In this document: positions 45,385 through 55,380 of the stretch, piece by piece
Layout: each line of letters opens with the position of its first letter
Numbering within the stretch: position 1 is the stretch's first letter
Source of the DNA: Nitrospirota bacterium
Lineage (GTDB): Bacteria > Nitrospirota > Thermodesulfovibrionia > UBA6902
Direction: 5' to 3'
Assembly: GCA_016213945.1 (NCBI GenBank)
Contig: JACQZF010000004.1
Location: 62,001-126,000, forward strand
DNA: 64,000 nt
The notes under the pieces: generated by a model
Databases searched by the model: none
What the model saw: the letters and a program-made list of their open reading frames with translations, nothing else
What the model was told of the DNA's origin: nothing
Translations under genes and position numbers: made by a program

Positions 45385-46302
45385 TCATGCAGATGTTTTG
45401 ATGAAATCGCTTTCTCCCTGCAGAAGAAGTTTTTTTATCCCATGCCAGCATCCTCTAAGCATAGTAAAATCCTGTTTGTAGCCGGCAATGAGAAGAGCAT
45501 TAAGAACAAGCCCGGCATTCAACCATATAAATGACAGATAATTAAATAAGTTCTTCTCCAAATTCTTCCTGAAAAAATAGTTAAGCGATAAAATTATGCT
45601 TTCTATAAGTTTCTTATTATCTTTCCTCCCGATATCTGAAGCGACATGCTCCAGTATTGCTTTTGGAGATATAACAACCTTGTATTTTCTTGACACCCTG
45701 AAAGAAAAATCAAAATCTTCAGAGAGTCCATAGTCTATGAAGTTCTCATCAAATTTAAACCCTTCAAAGACCTCCTTCCTGTAGCTTGTCAACCCGCCGT
45801 ATAAAACTGATACCGGCACATACTCGAAATTCCTGTACCGGAGATCGGAAGATATGATCTGTCGCATGTCAGTGAAATTGCCCACCCAAAAAACTTTATT
45901 AAAAAGTCTCTCAAGCCATGACATGCTGGAATTGGATATAATACCGCTGACACCGTATATATCCGGATTCTTCATAAAAATCTGCATCATATTAAATATA
46001 AAGTCATTCTCCAGGATCACGTCATCATCAAGAAACAGAACAATATCACTTCTATTCCTTTCAATGCCTACATTTCGTGCATGGGTAAGTCCGGTGATCC
46101 CAGGGTCATGGATATACTCCAGGACGGTATTGGTGCCCTTGCCATTTAATAAGGAAAACACCGCATCTTTTAGCTCTTCAGAAGTATTCTGATCAATAAT
46201 TATTATCTCTGTTGGCAAAAAGGTCTGTATTTCAATACTCTTGAGAGTATTTAATACGTCAACATGCCTGTATTTTGTCGCGATGATCACTGAAATTGTC
46301 AT
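45385..46302 (-). CDS. Glycosyltransferase family 2
   Basis: 305 residues. ISVIIATKYRHVDVLNTL, IIIDQNTSEEL and the DXD in VLFLDDDVILENDFI are GT2 motifs. YRKEVFEGFKFDENFIDYGLSEDFDF contains the ED residues of the acceptor base region. A hydrophobic stretch near residue 265 may bring it to the membrane. An inverting transferase adding one sugar to the lipid-linked unit is expected; the donor is not predictable. Six bases separate it from the GT4 gene upstream. Confidence 0.86.
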   Translation of the reverse strand: MTISVIIATKYRHVDVLNTLKSIEIQTFLPTEIIIIDQNTSEELKDAVFSLLNGKGTNTVLEYIHDPGITGLTHARNVGIERNRSDIVLFLDDDVILENDFIFNMMQIFMKNPDIYGVSGIISNSSMSWLERLFNKVFWVGNFTDMRQIISSDLRYRNFEYVPVSVLYGGLTSYRKEVFEGFKFDENFIDYGLSEDFDFSFRVSRKYKVVISPKAILEHVASDIGRKDNKKLIESIILSLNYFFRKNLEKNLFNYLSFIWLNAGLVLNALLIAGYKQDFTMLRGCWHGIKKLLLQGESDFIKTSA

Positions 46303-46307
46303 AAATA

Positions 46308-47570
46308 TTAGATTCTGTTATTGGCCACCAACCGCTCAAAAATTGATATTAATTTATTATAGTGGTTTTCAAGGGAGTATTCTTTCTCTACCCTTTTGCG
46401 GGCCTGCCTGCCCATATCAATGACCTTCTGAGGGTTTGATAGGAGTAATGCAATAGCTTCTCTGATAGCATCAATATCTCCAGGCGGAACAAGAACGCCG
46501 CTTTCAGATGTTATCTGTTCGGAAATGCCTCCGATGTCACTGCCGATCACCGGTTTTCCACATGCCATGGACTCAACAACGCTCTGGGGATTATTATCAA
46601 GCACTATGGATGGAACAACCGTAAACATGGCATCCCTGATCAGAGGGACCAGTTCATCACGGCCCTTAAATCCAAGAAAAGTAATGTTTTTAATTCCATT
46701 CTCCATGACATATTCCATTAATCTTTTATCTTCACCATCACTTGAGGCGCCGGCAATGAGAAGAGGTACATGAAACCCTCCCTTCTCATACGCCTTAATA
46801 AGATTTATCACCCCCTTATCCATGTCAATGCGGCCAAAATACAGCATGTAGCCCGCGTTCTCATATTTGGGAGCAAGATTGTCCACATTTATGAAATTAG
46901 GGATATGAAAAAGCTTCTCTTCAGGGAAGCCCGCTTTTAAAAACGCCTCACGCATACAGAGAGACGGTGTTATAAAAGCATCAACCTTGTCATATACTTT
47001 AAGCCACCTGTGAATGTACATTGAAAGCACTCTCACACCTACAACAGACAATGAATTATGCAGGCATTTATATTTGAATGCTCTTGTATATCCATAGATC
47101 TCACATTCACGGCAGACCTTCCGGTCCCTCAAAAAAGTGTTTTCAGCGCAGAACATAAAGAAATCCGATACTCTCATTACAACGGGAATATTACGCTTTT
47201 TGGCAGCATGGATAACACTCGGAGATATCGAGTTCGCAATTCCTACAAGAAATACCAGGTCAACACCATGGTCATCAATAAGCTGCCCTATCTTTTTCTT
47301 TGCCTCAAAAGAATAAATCGCATTTGAAGCTACGCGGAGCTTCTGTATGAAATTCAGTTTATCTTTGTAATCCCTGTAATAGAGTGTTTCTTCATCTGCT
47401 ATTGGTGATACAAAATATCGTTCATAAGGTGTCTTTTTGTTCATTTTGAACCTGACTGCAAAAGGGATAACCTGATGGGCATCCTTCTCAAGTCTTTCTG
47501 TTATGCCAAAGAAATATCTCTCCGGGCCGGTAGATTCAAAATATCTTCTGTTAACTATCACTATCTTCAT
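46308..47570 (-). CDS. Glycosyltransferase family 4
   Basis: 420 residues. The N-terminus IVIVNRRYFESTGPERYFFGITERL has the acceptor-binding layout; an inserted four-Cys segment (CAENTFLRDRKVCRECEIYG ... KCLHN, about 140-170) is common in one GT4 subgroup. The donor site: GYMLYFGRIDMDKGVINLIKAYE and NPQSVVESMACGKPVIGSD, including E-x7-type acidic residues. The start overlaps the stop of the preceding GT4 gene (ATGA). Cytoplasmic retaining enzyme; the sugar is unknown. Confidence 0.87.
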   Translation of the reverse strand: MKIVIVNRRYFESTGPERYFFGITERLEKDAHQVIPFAVRFKMNKKTPYERYFVSPIADEETLYYRDYKDKLNFIQKLRVASNAIYSFEAKKKIGQLIDDHGVDLVFLVGIANSISPSVIHAAKKRNIPVVMRVSDFFMFCAENTFLRDRKVCRECEIYGYTRAFKYKCLHNSLSVVGVRVLSMYIHRWLKVYDKVDAFITPSLCMREAFLKAGFPEEKLFHIPNFINVDNLAPKYENAGYMLYFGRIDMDKGVINLIKAYEKGGFHVPLLIAGASSDGEDKRLMEYVMENGIKNITFLGFKGRDELVPLIRDAMFTVVPSIVLDNNPQSVVESMACGKPVIGSDIGGISEQITSESGVLVPPGDIDAIREAIALLLSNPQKVIDMGRQARKRVEKEYSLENHYNKLISIFERLVANNRI

Positions 47571-48730
47571 TGTTTATGCTTCATCTCCGAAATAAAAAGT
47601 TCCTCATATTCCCTTACAATATTATTTATATTAAATCTCGAAACAGACGCCTTGGCAGCAGCGGCCATGGAAGATGCAATATCCCTGTTTCCGAGTACCC
47701 TTAGAATAGCATCAGCCAGTTTCACATCATCTCCCACGGGAACGAGAAAGCCATCCACATTATCCGTTATTATCTCCTCAGGCCCAGACCTGCATCTTGT
47801 AGAAATGACAGGGATTCCGCATGCCATAGCCTCTGTCAGAACATTCGGAAATCCTTCAAACCTGGAAGAAAGAACAAAGACTGAAGACCTGCTTATGAAC
47901 TTAAACGGGTTGTCCTGAAATCCCAGGAAAGCAACATCATTATTTATGCCCAGTTCCTGCGACAGTTTCTTCAATTCTTCTTCTTTTTCTCCTTCCCCTA
48001 ACAAAACAAGTCTGCATTCAGTTGTTTCTCTGACAATTTTAAATACCCTCAATAAGTCGTCCTGTGACTTTGGATCACTAAGAGAACCGACATTTATAAC
48101 AATAGGCTTGTTCTCCAGAAACCATTCATACCCTTCTAAATCTTCGATAGAAAGCTCCTCGATCTTTTTATAGGCTAAAGGATTATAGATTACTTTGATC
48201 TTTTCTTCAGGCAGATTGAAATTCTCGATCAGATCAAGCCTGACACCTTCAGATACAGCGATTATCCTGTCAGCTTTACGATACAGCAACTTTATTAAAA
48301 ACCTTACAAGCCAGAAAGAACTACCCTCCAACTCCACAGAAGGTGTTGTCCGCTCACTTATTATCAATTTTACTTTATTTCTAAAAGTCGATGATAGCAG
48401 CCTTGCAAATACCACAAATAGATTTGTTCTGTTAAGGAAGCTGCATACTAAGTCAGGCTTTTTTGTTTTTACAATATTGATTAACTTTAATATGCCTTTA
48501 ATATAATTAATCAGTTTATTTTGAAGACTCCCACCTACTGTGATGCCGAGGGAACAGGTTTCAACATCATGCGGTATGGAATAAAAATGGCGTGAGTCAT
48601 AGAATATGCAAAAGGGCTGTATCTTGCTACGGTCAAGGTTCTCCAGAAGGACAGATGCCACTCTCTCCGCCCCTCCTCTCCCGAGATTCGGGATGATGAA
48701 GGCGACCCGTACCTTTTCGCTCTTCGCCAT
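47567..48730 (-). CDS. Glycosyltransferase family 4
   Basis: 387 residues from the ATG at 48730. The frame is open to 48874, but that would extend 140 bases into the upstream amidotransferase gene and adds residues unlike the family; MAKSEKVRVAFIIPNLGRGGAERV is the normal start with the GGAERV acceptor motif. VINVGSLSDPKSQDDLLRVF and FEGFPNVLTEAMACGIPVIST form the donor site. The likely role is addition of a sugar to the repeat unit. Five bases separate it from the AsnB-like copy 2. Confidence 0.88.
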   Translation of the reverse strand: MAKSEKVRVAFIIPNLGRGGAERVASVLLENLDRSKIQPFCIFYDSRHFYSIPHDVETCSLGITVGGSLQNKLINYIKGILKLINIVKTKKPDLVCSFLNRTNLFVVFARLLSSTFRNKVKLIISERTTPSVELEGSSFWLVRFLIKLLYRKADRIIAVSEGVRLDLIENFNLPEEKIKVIYNPLAYKKIEELSIEDLEGYEWFLENKPIVINVGSLSDPKSQDDLLRVFKIVRETTECRLVLLGEGEKEEELKKLSQELGINNDVAFLGFQDNPFKFISRSSVFVLSSRFEGFPNVLTEAMACGIPVISTRCRSGPEEIITDNVDGFLVPVGDDVKLADAILRVLGNRDIASSMAAAAKASVSRFNINNIVREYEELFISEMKHKQ

Positions 48731-48734
48731 ATAT

Positions 48735-50618
48735 TCAGACCTTGAGATATTCTCTCTCCCAGAGATAGTAAACAAGAAGGCTGAACAGCCGCAAGCTATG
48801 ATCCCGGCCCTGACTGTGTTCGTCCAGAAGCCGTCGAATGCAAGCCTGATCAAAATATACATTCTTCGTGCCAAGCAATGTGTCCCTTATACCCGTAGAA
48901 AGAGGGCCCCTGAACCAGTCTGCTACAGGAACGGCAAACCCCCATTTCCTATTGATATCAAGAGTCTGCGGCAGAATCTTCCCGGCAAGCCTCTTCAACA
49001 GGTACTTCGCTGTGCTACCGTGTATCTTCATATTGTCCGGCACATTACGGAATGAAAACTCCGCAATACGGTAATCCAAAAGAGGCGCCCTCACTTCGAG
49101 CGATGCCAACATGCTCGCCCGGTCCACTTTCACCAATATATCGTTCGGAAGATACGTGTGGAGATCCACATAAGACATCCGATCTATGATCCCGTCATGC
49201 CGGTTCTCGAACAGCCCCAGTCTCGACCCCTCAGGTTCCAGAAACCTGCTGTTCAGGGACGCGCGCGCCTCACTGCTCAGAAGCATTGTTCTATAAGAAG
49301 TTTTAAAGTAAGCTTCACTGCAACGTTCTATCAGAGACTCGTATTGGGTATACTGAAGTTTGCTTAACTGACTCTTGACCCGCGCCAGGCCTTTTTCGGG
49401 AAGGAACCGCGAGGACCATGCTATCCCCTTTCTGACCGGTTCGGGGAGCATCAGCCTCATGTAATAATCGAACAGACCGGCACGGTACAGATTGTATCCG
49501 CCGAATATCTCATCACCGCCGTCTCCCGAAAGTGCAACAGTGACCTTCTCCCTTGTTACTTTTGACACGTAATATGTCGGGAGCATGGATGAATCTGCAA
49601 ACGGTTCATCGAACTGCCGCACCAGATCAGGCAGTATAGAGAACATGTCCGGCCGAACTATCAGTTCAGTATGCTCTGTCCCGAAATGCTCTGCCACAAT
49701 CCTGGCATATGGAAGCTCATTGAAGTTACTGTCCTCAAATCCAATCGAGAAGGTCTTTACAGGACGGTCAGAAACCATGCTCATCATGGCAACCACAAGA
49801 CTCGAATCAACCCCGCCGCTCAGAAACGCACCAAGCGGCACGTCGCTTATCATCCTGAGCCTCACGGCGTCCTTTAAAAGGCTCTCCAGTTCCGACAACA
49901 GATCCTCTTCAGTGCGGATCTGTCCTGACGGTTCGGGGACATCCCAATATCTCCAGATATCCTTTTTGCCGCTTTCCGTGTGATATATCATTGCGTGAGC
50001 AGGTGGAAGTTTCCGCACACTTCTAAAGATGCTTAGATCATCCGGGACAAAGCCGAAGGTAAAGTAATGGTTCAGAGCTTGCAGGTCTAAGTCCCTCGAT
50101 ATCGACTGGTCTTTCAACATCGCCTTTATTTCAGAAGCAAAAGAAAACCTCCTCTCAGAAGACGAAGCGGAATAATATAAAGGTTTTTTACCGAGCCGGT
50201 CTCGTGCGAGGAAAAGAACCCTCCGGTTCTCGTCATAAAGCCCGAATGCAAACATCCCGTTCAGCTTCTGAAGGCAATCCGTGCCCCATTCATGATAAGC
50301 ATTCATGATCACCTCGGTATCCGTGTTACTGCGAAAAGAGTAACCTATCTCCCCAAGTTCTTTTTTTAATGTCTGAAAATTATATATCTCTCCGTTGAAT
50401 GTGATCCTTATCTTTCCGTCAGAGTCGGCCATTGGTTGGCGTCCGGCATGAGATAGGTCGATAATCGAAAGTCTCCTGTGCGCCAGCCCTACGGTCCTGT
50501 CGCTGTTGAGCCAAATACCGGCGTCATCGGGGCCTCGATGAACCATGGCATCACGCATCATGCTCAGCGATTCTGCCGATACCCCCTTACGATCAACTAC
50601 GCCGAGAATGCCGCACAT
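48735..50618 (-). CDS. asnB: AsnB-like glutamine-dependent amidotransferase, copy 2
   Basis: 627 residues, full length: MCGILGVVD (Cys2 nucleophile), HRGPDDAG, LAHRRLSIIDLS, FLSGGVDSSLVVAMMS (ATP loop) and LSGDGGDEIFGGY. It matches copy 1 (39264) along its length, with long identical peptide stretches. Copy 2 is noticeably more GC-rich at third positions by eye. Two near-equal amidotransferases about 7.6 kb apart could amidate two different sugar acids, or mark a duplicated and then diverged assembly module. Confidence 0.9.
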   Translation of the reverse strand: MCGILGVVDRKGVSAESLSMMRDAMVHRGPDDAGIWLNSDRTVGLAHRRLSIIDLSHAGRQPMADSDGKIRITFNGEIYNFQTLKKELGEIGYSFRSNTDTEVIMNAYHEWGTDCLQKLNGMFAFGLYDENRRVLFLARDRLGKKPLYYSASSSERRFSFASEIKAMLKDQSISRDLDLQALNHYFTFGFVPDDLSIFRSVRKLPPAHAMIYHTESGKKDIWRYWDVPEPSGQIRTEEDLLSELESLLKDAVRLRMISDVPLGAFLSGGVDSSLVVAMMSMVSDRPVKTFSIGFEDSNFNELPYARIVAEHFGTEHTELIVRPDMFSILPDLVRQFDEPFADSSMLPTYYVSKVTREKVTVALSGDGGDEIFGGYNLYRAGLFDYYMRLMLPEPVRKGIAWSSRFLPEKGLARVKSQLSKLQYTQYESLIERCSEAYFKTSYRTMLLSSEARASLNSRFLEPEGSRLGLFENRHDGIIDRMSYVDLHTYLPNDILVKVDRASMLASLEVRAPLLDYRIAEFSFRNVPDNMKIHGSTAKYLLKRLAGKILPQTLDINRKWGFAVPVADWFRGPLSTGIRDTLLGTKNVYFDQACIRRLLDEHSQGRDHSLRLFSLLVYYLWEREYLKV

Positions 50619-50721
50619 ATATCATCCCATTCATTATAAAAACGGCCAGCATAGTCGGAAAGCAGATAAATTTGTTTGTATATGGTCGCAAAATAATTGT
50701 CAAATGAAATCCTTTTGCCTA

Positions 50722-52110
50722 TCAAGTCGCTATTTCAGGATGACTAATACCTGCCTGACGAAGATGAATTTGACCTACAGCCATAGCAGTCCATAAATAA
50801 ATCCCTACCTCTCTATAGCTTGAATTGGTAAACCCTACAACAAGTATTATAATAATAGTTGACATCATAAAAAGACCGAAATCACTTCCTGACTTATCCG
50901 GCAGCTTGAAAACCTGAACCGCAAGCATAAAGCATCTGTAAATCATAAATAGATAGAGCCCCAACAAAGGAATACCACCTTCTACTAGCAAGGTCATATA
51001 TTCATTATGCGCATCATGACCTGCAACCCCATATAACCCCTTCTTGCTGTCCTCAAATGAAGTGTCAAAACCTCCCGGACCATGACCCAAAATAGGACTT
51101 TCTTTAAAAAGGTTCCATGCTAACGTAACAGTATTTATTCTTGGCTTAAACTTATCTGGATCATTTATTCTGTCAGAGACTCTGTCTGATACAAACGGGA
51201 CAAAGGCTATAACCAATGCAATAAACAACATAAATTGAATGTAAGTTTTTTTATATCTTAATAAACCTATTATGGAAACAGCTGCAAGAAAAGCACCCCA
51301 AGCTGAACGTGAGAGAGTAAAAAACAGTAAACCCAGCATGCTTATGAAAACAGTTGTATATATCAATCTATTTCGGGCATTAAAATAAAAGTATATGGAA
51401 AGCATGATAAAAATATCTAATTGAAGACCAAATATGTTTGCTTGATTTATCACACCGCCAAATCGAGCATATTTATCAATAGCAGAGAGTTCTTTGGGAT
51501 CTATATATACAGGAGGAACATAAGAGAATATCAAATAATAGCCGTTAACAATAGAAGGAATACAGTATAATATCAAAGCAGTTTTAAATAACCTGATCGC
51601 CTCCTTTAAATCATCAAAACTCTCCAAAATTAAAAAATAAAAAATAACGGGCATCGTATAGACAACCCATTGACGAAAACCATACATTTTTTCCGAAGAC
51701 AAAAATAAGCCTGCCAACGATAATGAAGTAAATAGCACAATGGGAATAAACATTTTGTCCTTAAAAATATTAGTCCTTTTATGAATAAGATACAATATTC
51801 CAAAACACAGCACTATGATTTTATATATTCCTCCAATATTAATACGGAGAGATTTGCTGTCTCCCAACATCATCCCGGTCCCCCCCCAGAACAACGGCAA
51901 AAGCGGAAACATGATAAGCACAAAATATATAAATGACTTAGGATATGCTAAAGATAGCATTAGCGCAACGAATAATATAGTAAGTACTATGAGCTTTGAA
52001 TATGTAAAATATACAATAAACAAACTGACAAGATAACTTGAAATAAAAATGAGAAATATCAGAAAGATTCTGTTTATTATTTTAGGGTTAATTTGGGATG
52101 GGTTTTTCAT
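50722..52110 (-). CDS. O-antigen ligase / Wzy-like polymerase
   Basis: 462 residues with about twelve helices and a large periplasmic loop. LSRSAWGAFLAAVSIIGL and the loop with ESPILGHGPGGFDTSF ... GHDAHNEYMTLLVEGGIPLL are the Wzy_C signature: H-x-N-x-Y-L-like AHNEYM and the conserved Arg after LS. It would polymerise repeat units or ligate them to a carrier at the periplasmic face. The gene is markedly AT-rich, as polymerase genes of variable glycans often are. Confidence 0.88.
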   Translation of the reverse strand: MKNPSQINPKIINRIFLIFLIFISSYLVSLFIVYFTYSKLIVLTILFVALMLSLAYPKSFIYFVLIMFPLLPLFWGGTGMMLGDSKSLRINIGGIYKIIVLCFGILYLIHKRTNIFKDKMFIPIVLFTSLSLAGLFLSSEKMYGFRQWVVYTMPVIFYFLILESFDDLKEAIRLFKTALILYCIPSIVNGYYLIFSYVPPVYIDPKELSAIDKYARFGGVINQANIFGLQLDIFIMLSIYFYFNARNRLIYTTVFISMLGLLFFTLSRSAWGAFLAAVSIIGLLRYKKTYIQFMLFIALVIAFVPFVSDRVSDRINDPDKFKPRINTVTLAWNLFKESPILGHGPGGFDTSFEDSKKGLYGVAGHDAHNEYMTLLVEGGIPLLGLYLFMIYRCFMLAVQVFKLPDKSGSDFGLFMMSTIIIILVVGFTNSSYREVGIYLWTAMAVGQIHLRQAGISHPEIAT

Positions 52111-52236
52111 AATTTCTCAGCAGTTTCATTGGAAGGGGGCAACACTCCGAGTTTGATTAAAAATATTTTTTCACAGTATTTTTGCAATAAATATCTTTGC
52201 TTCAAGGAGAGACAAACACCGGAATACTAAGGCATA

Positions 52237-53169
52237 TTAATTAATTGATCTGAAATATTCAACAGTCTTATTCAAACCGTTTTCAATAGAAGTCTCACAT
52301 GTCCAGTGTAATTTATCTTTTGCCTTTGCGCAATCCAGCACACTTCTTAACTGCTCACCTGCCTTGCGCGGGCCATGCTCTTTTTTTATCGATGGGTCAA
52401 TAATATTTCTTAGAAGATCAAATAACTGTTTTATTGAAGTCTCAATACCTGTACCTATATTAAACGCCTTTTCATGTGTATTGTTTCTCAATGCCAGAAC
52501 ATTGGCCCTTGCAACATCCTCAACATATACAAAGTCCCTTGTCTGCTCACCATCCCCGTTAATAACAGTCTGCTCACCATCAAGCATCTTCTTGGTAAAG
52601 ACAGCAACAACCCCGGCCTCTCCAAAAGGATCCTGACGGGGACCGTAAACATTGGCATAACGAAGCGCTGTATAATTCAACTCATGAACAGTCATATAAT
52701 AGAACAAGTAATGCTCTACCGTAAGTTTGGCAATACCGTAAGGGCTTATAGGCTGAAAGGGATGCGATTCAGATGCCGGGAAAGACTGCTGTTCTCCATA
52801 AATAGCTCCGCCTGATGAGGCAAAAACCACTTTTTTTATATTATACGCAATACAGTTTTGAAGAATATTTAACGTTCCAAGTATATTGACGCTCGCGTCA
52901 TATATAGGGTCTGCAACAGAATGGCGAACATCTATCTGGGCAGCCTGATGAATAACATATTCCGGGCGCTCTTCCCTGAATATTTGTTCAAGTCCGGCAT
53001 CCTGAATATCCAGCTTGAACAGTCTTGCCCGCTTGTTGAGATTGTTTTCATTGCCTGATGAAAGATTATCAACTACAATTACTTCATGCCCGTCATCGAT
53101 CAGCAGATCAACTATATGAGAACCTATAAATCCGGCGCCGCCGGTTACCAATATATTTGATTTTTTCAT
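52237..53169 (-). CDS. NAD-dependent sugar epimerase (GalE-like SDR)
   Basis: 310 residues. TGGAGFIGSH (9-18) binds NAD, and ASSGGAIYG and SPYGIAK (catalytic Tyr and Lys, about 144-148) are the extended-SDR active site. The order and length match UDP-glucose/UDP-GlcNAc 4-epimerases. ARLFKLDIQD is the usual NAD-adenine contact. It probably provides UDP-galactose or UDP-GalNAc type donors for the glycosyltransferases. It lies between the polymerase and the Wzc-like kinase, same strand. Confidence 0.88.
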   Translation of the reverse strand: MKKSNILVTGGAGFIGSHIVDLLIDDGHEVIVVDNLSSGNENNLNKRARLFKLDIQDAGLEQIFREERPEYVIHQAAQIDVRHSVADPIYDASVNILGTLNILQNCIAYNIKKVVFASSGGAIYGEQQSFPASESHPFQPISPYGIAKLTVEHYLFYYMTVHELNYTALRYANVYGPRQDPFGEAGVVAVFTKKMLDGEQTVINGDGEQTRDFVYVEDVARANVLALRNNTHEKAFNIGTGIETSIKQLFDLLRNIIDPSIKKEHGPRKAGEQLRSVLDCAKAKDKLHWTCETSIENGLNKTVEYFRSIN

Positions 53170-53314
53170 TTAATCCTTCTTTCCCAGAAATATGGCAACA
53201 ATAAATCAGAGGCAATAACATTATAAAGTTAAATTAACAGCATATACCGTATTTCTGTAAGGTGCCCGGCTGTCTTAGGATAAACCGGTTGCTTAACCTT
53301 ATAAAAAATAGAAC

Positions 53315-55336
53315 TCAGTTCTCACCGTAATCGGCATAATATTTTTTATAGTAATAATATGCGCTCATATCTCCTGAAACACGTGTGGCCGATGTCAGGA
53401 TAACACCAAGAATATTGCCTTTGCCTGCCCTAAGGACATCCAATATCTTTCTGGTAATCGCTCGAGATGTATTACCCGCCTTCACAACAAACGCGACAAC
53501 ATCTACCGCACCCCCCAGGGAAGAAACCTCAAGGGCGGCACTTAGAGGAGGAGAATCAATTAAGACAATGTCATAATCATCCTTTACAGAATTTATCAGA
53601 GACTTTAATCTGTCTGAGCTGAGAATATCTCCGGGATTGGGGGGGATAAGGCCTCCGGGGATAACATGGAGATTCGGTATAGCGGTCTTCTTTATTAAAG
53701 TATCCAATGCAGCGTTGCTATTTACATAGTCACTTACTCCAACCTCATGGTCAACTTTAAATATTTTAGCGATCCTTGGTTTGAAGATATCAGCATCTAT
53801 TATTAATACTTTTTTATCAGACAGTGCAAATGACTTCGCGAGAAATACAGTGCTCGTGGTTTTACCTTCATCTCTGATTGAGCTTGTTATCAGCATCGTC
53901 TTGAGCTTATGCTCTTTTCCATAAAAACCTATAGTTGTTTTTATGTCACGGTAATAACGGCTGATCTCATCCGGATCTTCCTTATCAGTAAGCTCAACTC
54001 CGCCCTTGATCATTGGAATTATCCCGAGAAGCTGCTCTTTAAGCCGTAAATTAACATCATCTCCGCTCTTTACCGTATAATCCATATAATCAAGCAAAAA
54101 ACATATAAAAATCCCGAGGACAAGCCCGGCAAGTGCAGCCCTTAAAAGGTTCCGGAACAAAGGTGGTTTTATCTGCTCAGGTATTTTTGCCTCATCCACT
54201 ATACGGACATTGTTAGCCGTAATATTGCCGCTGATATCCGCCTCCTTCAGCCTTTGCAGCAGTACATCATACATCTGAGCGTTTGTCTCTGCATCCCGCT
54301 TCAGAACACCATACTGAATCGCCTGCTGCGCCAGACGCATTGACTCAAGCTTTTGAGCATCAATGCTCGCCAAAATAGAATCCAAACTTGCTTTGGTTAT
54401 ACGATAATCCAGTTCAATACTTCCTATGGTCCTATTGACTTCGGTTTCTATCAGACTGGTTAAATTATCTATTTTGGCCTTTAAGCTGATTATATCCGGG
54501 TGCTTGTCTTTATATTTCTTCGACTTTTCAGCCAACTCAAGCACAAGGGAATTATAATCAGACTGAAGGGCTATATAATTATTGCTTTGATATGATAAAG
54601 GTATGGCTCTGAAAAATTTCTTAGAACCGTCTTTTAATTCCTTCATCTCTTTTAAAGTAACCTCTAATTCTTTGTATTTTGTAAGCGCAGTAGTATATTT
54701 TATCTGCAAATCAGACAGATCTTCTTCAAGAAGGCCCTGCCTTTTTTCAAGAGAAACAACATTCTCCTTTTCATTGTATTGCAGCATTGCCATTTCTGAC
54801 AACTTCACCTTGTTTTGCAAAACTGCTATCTGTTCCGACAGCCATGTGAAGGAATCCTTTGTCGCCAACAACTTATCTTGAAGGTTGTACTGCATATATG
54901 CCCTTGCAACCGCATTGACCTGTTCAGCTGCCATTTTAGGGTTTAGATTATCCACATTGATATTGACCAGAGCGCTGCCTCTTACCGGAGTTACAGAAAT
55001 AAGTCTCCGAAATGCTTCAATAGGGTCTTTTCTCTTGACGAATTCCTCTTTATATTGTGGTTCCATGATGTCTATAGCCTTTTTTACCACAGCCGATGAT
55101 TTTATGATTTCATATTGGGTATTGTAGAAAGTGGAGCTTCTTCCCTCATCAAAAGCACCGCCTATATCAACAACACGCGGGATGTCTGGTTCTATGATAA
55201 CAACAGCCGTAGCCTTATAAACAGGAACCTGCTTAATGGTGTAAATAGCGACAAAAATCACTACAGGAAAAAAAGCGGCAGCAAGAACCCACAACCGTTT
55301 CTGAACTATATATAGATATTGTTTGTAATCAAACAT
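53315..55336 (-). CDS. Wzc-like tyrosine autokinase and polysaccharide co-polymerase
   Basis: 673 residues. Wzz domain: helices at about 16-34 and 400-420 flank a periplasmic coiled-coil region. Kinase domain: Walker A SSIRDEGKTTS (about 485), Walker A' VLIIDADIFKPR and Walker B DIVLIDSPP. The tail is the tyrosine cluster SAYYYYKKYYADYG, with seven Tyr in the last 16 residues. It controls chain length and export with the Wza-like protein encoded next. Cycles of phosphorylation on the tail are expected; a matching phosphatase is not in the window. Confidence 0.93.
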   Translation of the reverse strand: MFDYKQYLYIVQKRLWVLAAAFFPVVIFVAIYTIKQVPVYKATAVVIIEPDIPRVVDIGGAFDEGRSSTFYNTQYEIIKSSAVVKKAIDIMEPQYKEEFVKRKDPIEAFRRLISVTPVRGSALVNINVDNLNPKMAAEQVNAVARAYMQYNLQDKLLATKDSFTWLSEQIAVLQNKVKLSEMAMLQYNEKENVVSLEKRQGLLEEDLSDLQIKYTTALTKYKELEVTLKEMKELKDGSKKFFRAIPLSYQSNNYIALQSDYNSLVLELAEKSKKYKDKHPDIISLKAKIDNLTSLIETEVNRTIGSIELDYRITKASLDSILASIDAQKLESMRLAQQAIQYGVLKRDAETNAQMYDVLLQRLKEADISGNITANNVRIVDEAKIPEQIKPPLFRNLLRAALAGLVLGIFICFLLDYMDYTVKSGDDVNLRLKEQLLGIIPMIKGGVELTDKEDPDEISRYYRDIKTTIGFYGKEHKLKTMLITSSIRDEGKTTSTVFLAKSFALSDKKVLIIDADIFKPRIAKIFKVDHEVGVSDYVNSNAALDTLIKKTAIPNLHVIPGGLIPPNPGDILSSDRLKSLINSVKDDYDIVLIDSPPLSAALEVSSLGGAVDVVAFVVKAGNTSRAITRKILDVLRAGKGNILGVILTSATRVSGDMSAYYYYKKYYADYGEN

Positions 55337-55380
55337 TACTTTCAGGCCTCATATGTTATTCGCTGTCCTTATTGCCGACT

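Noticed and set aside
48731-48874. N-terminal extension of 48 codons on the GT4 gene at 47567
   Set aside because: It would overlap the AsnB-like gene deeply, and the typical GT4 start begins at 48730.
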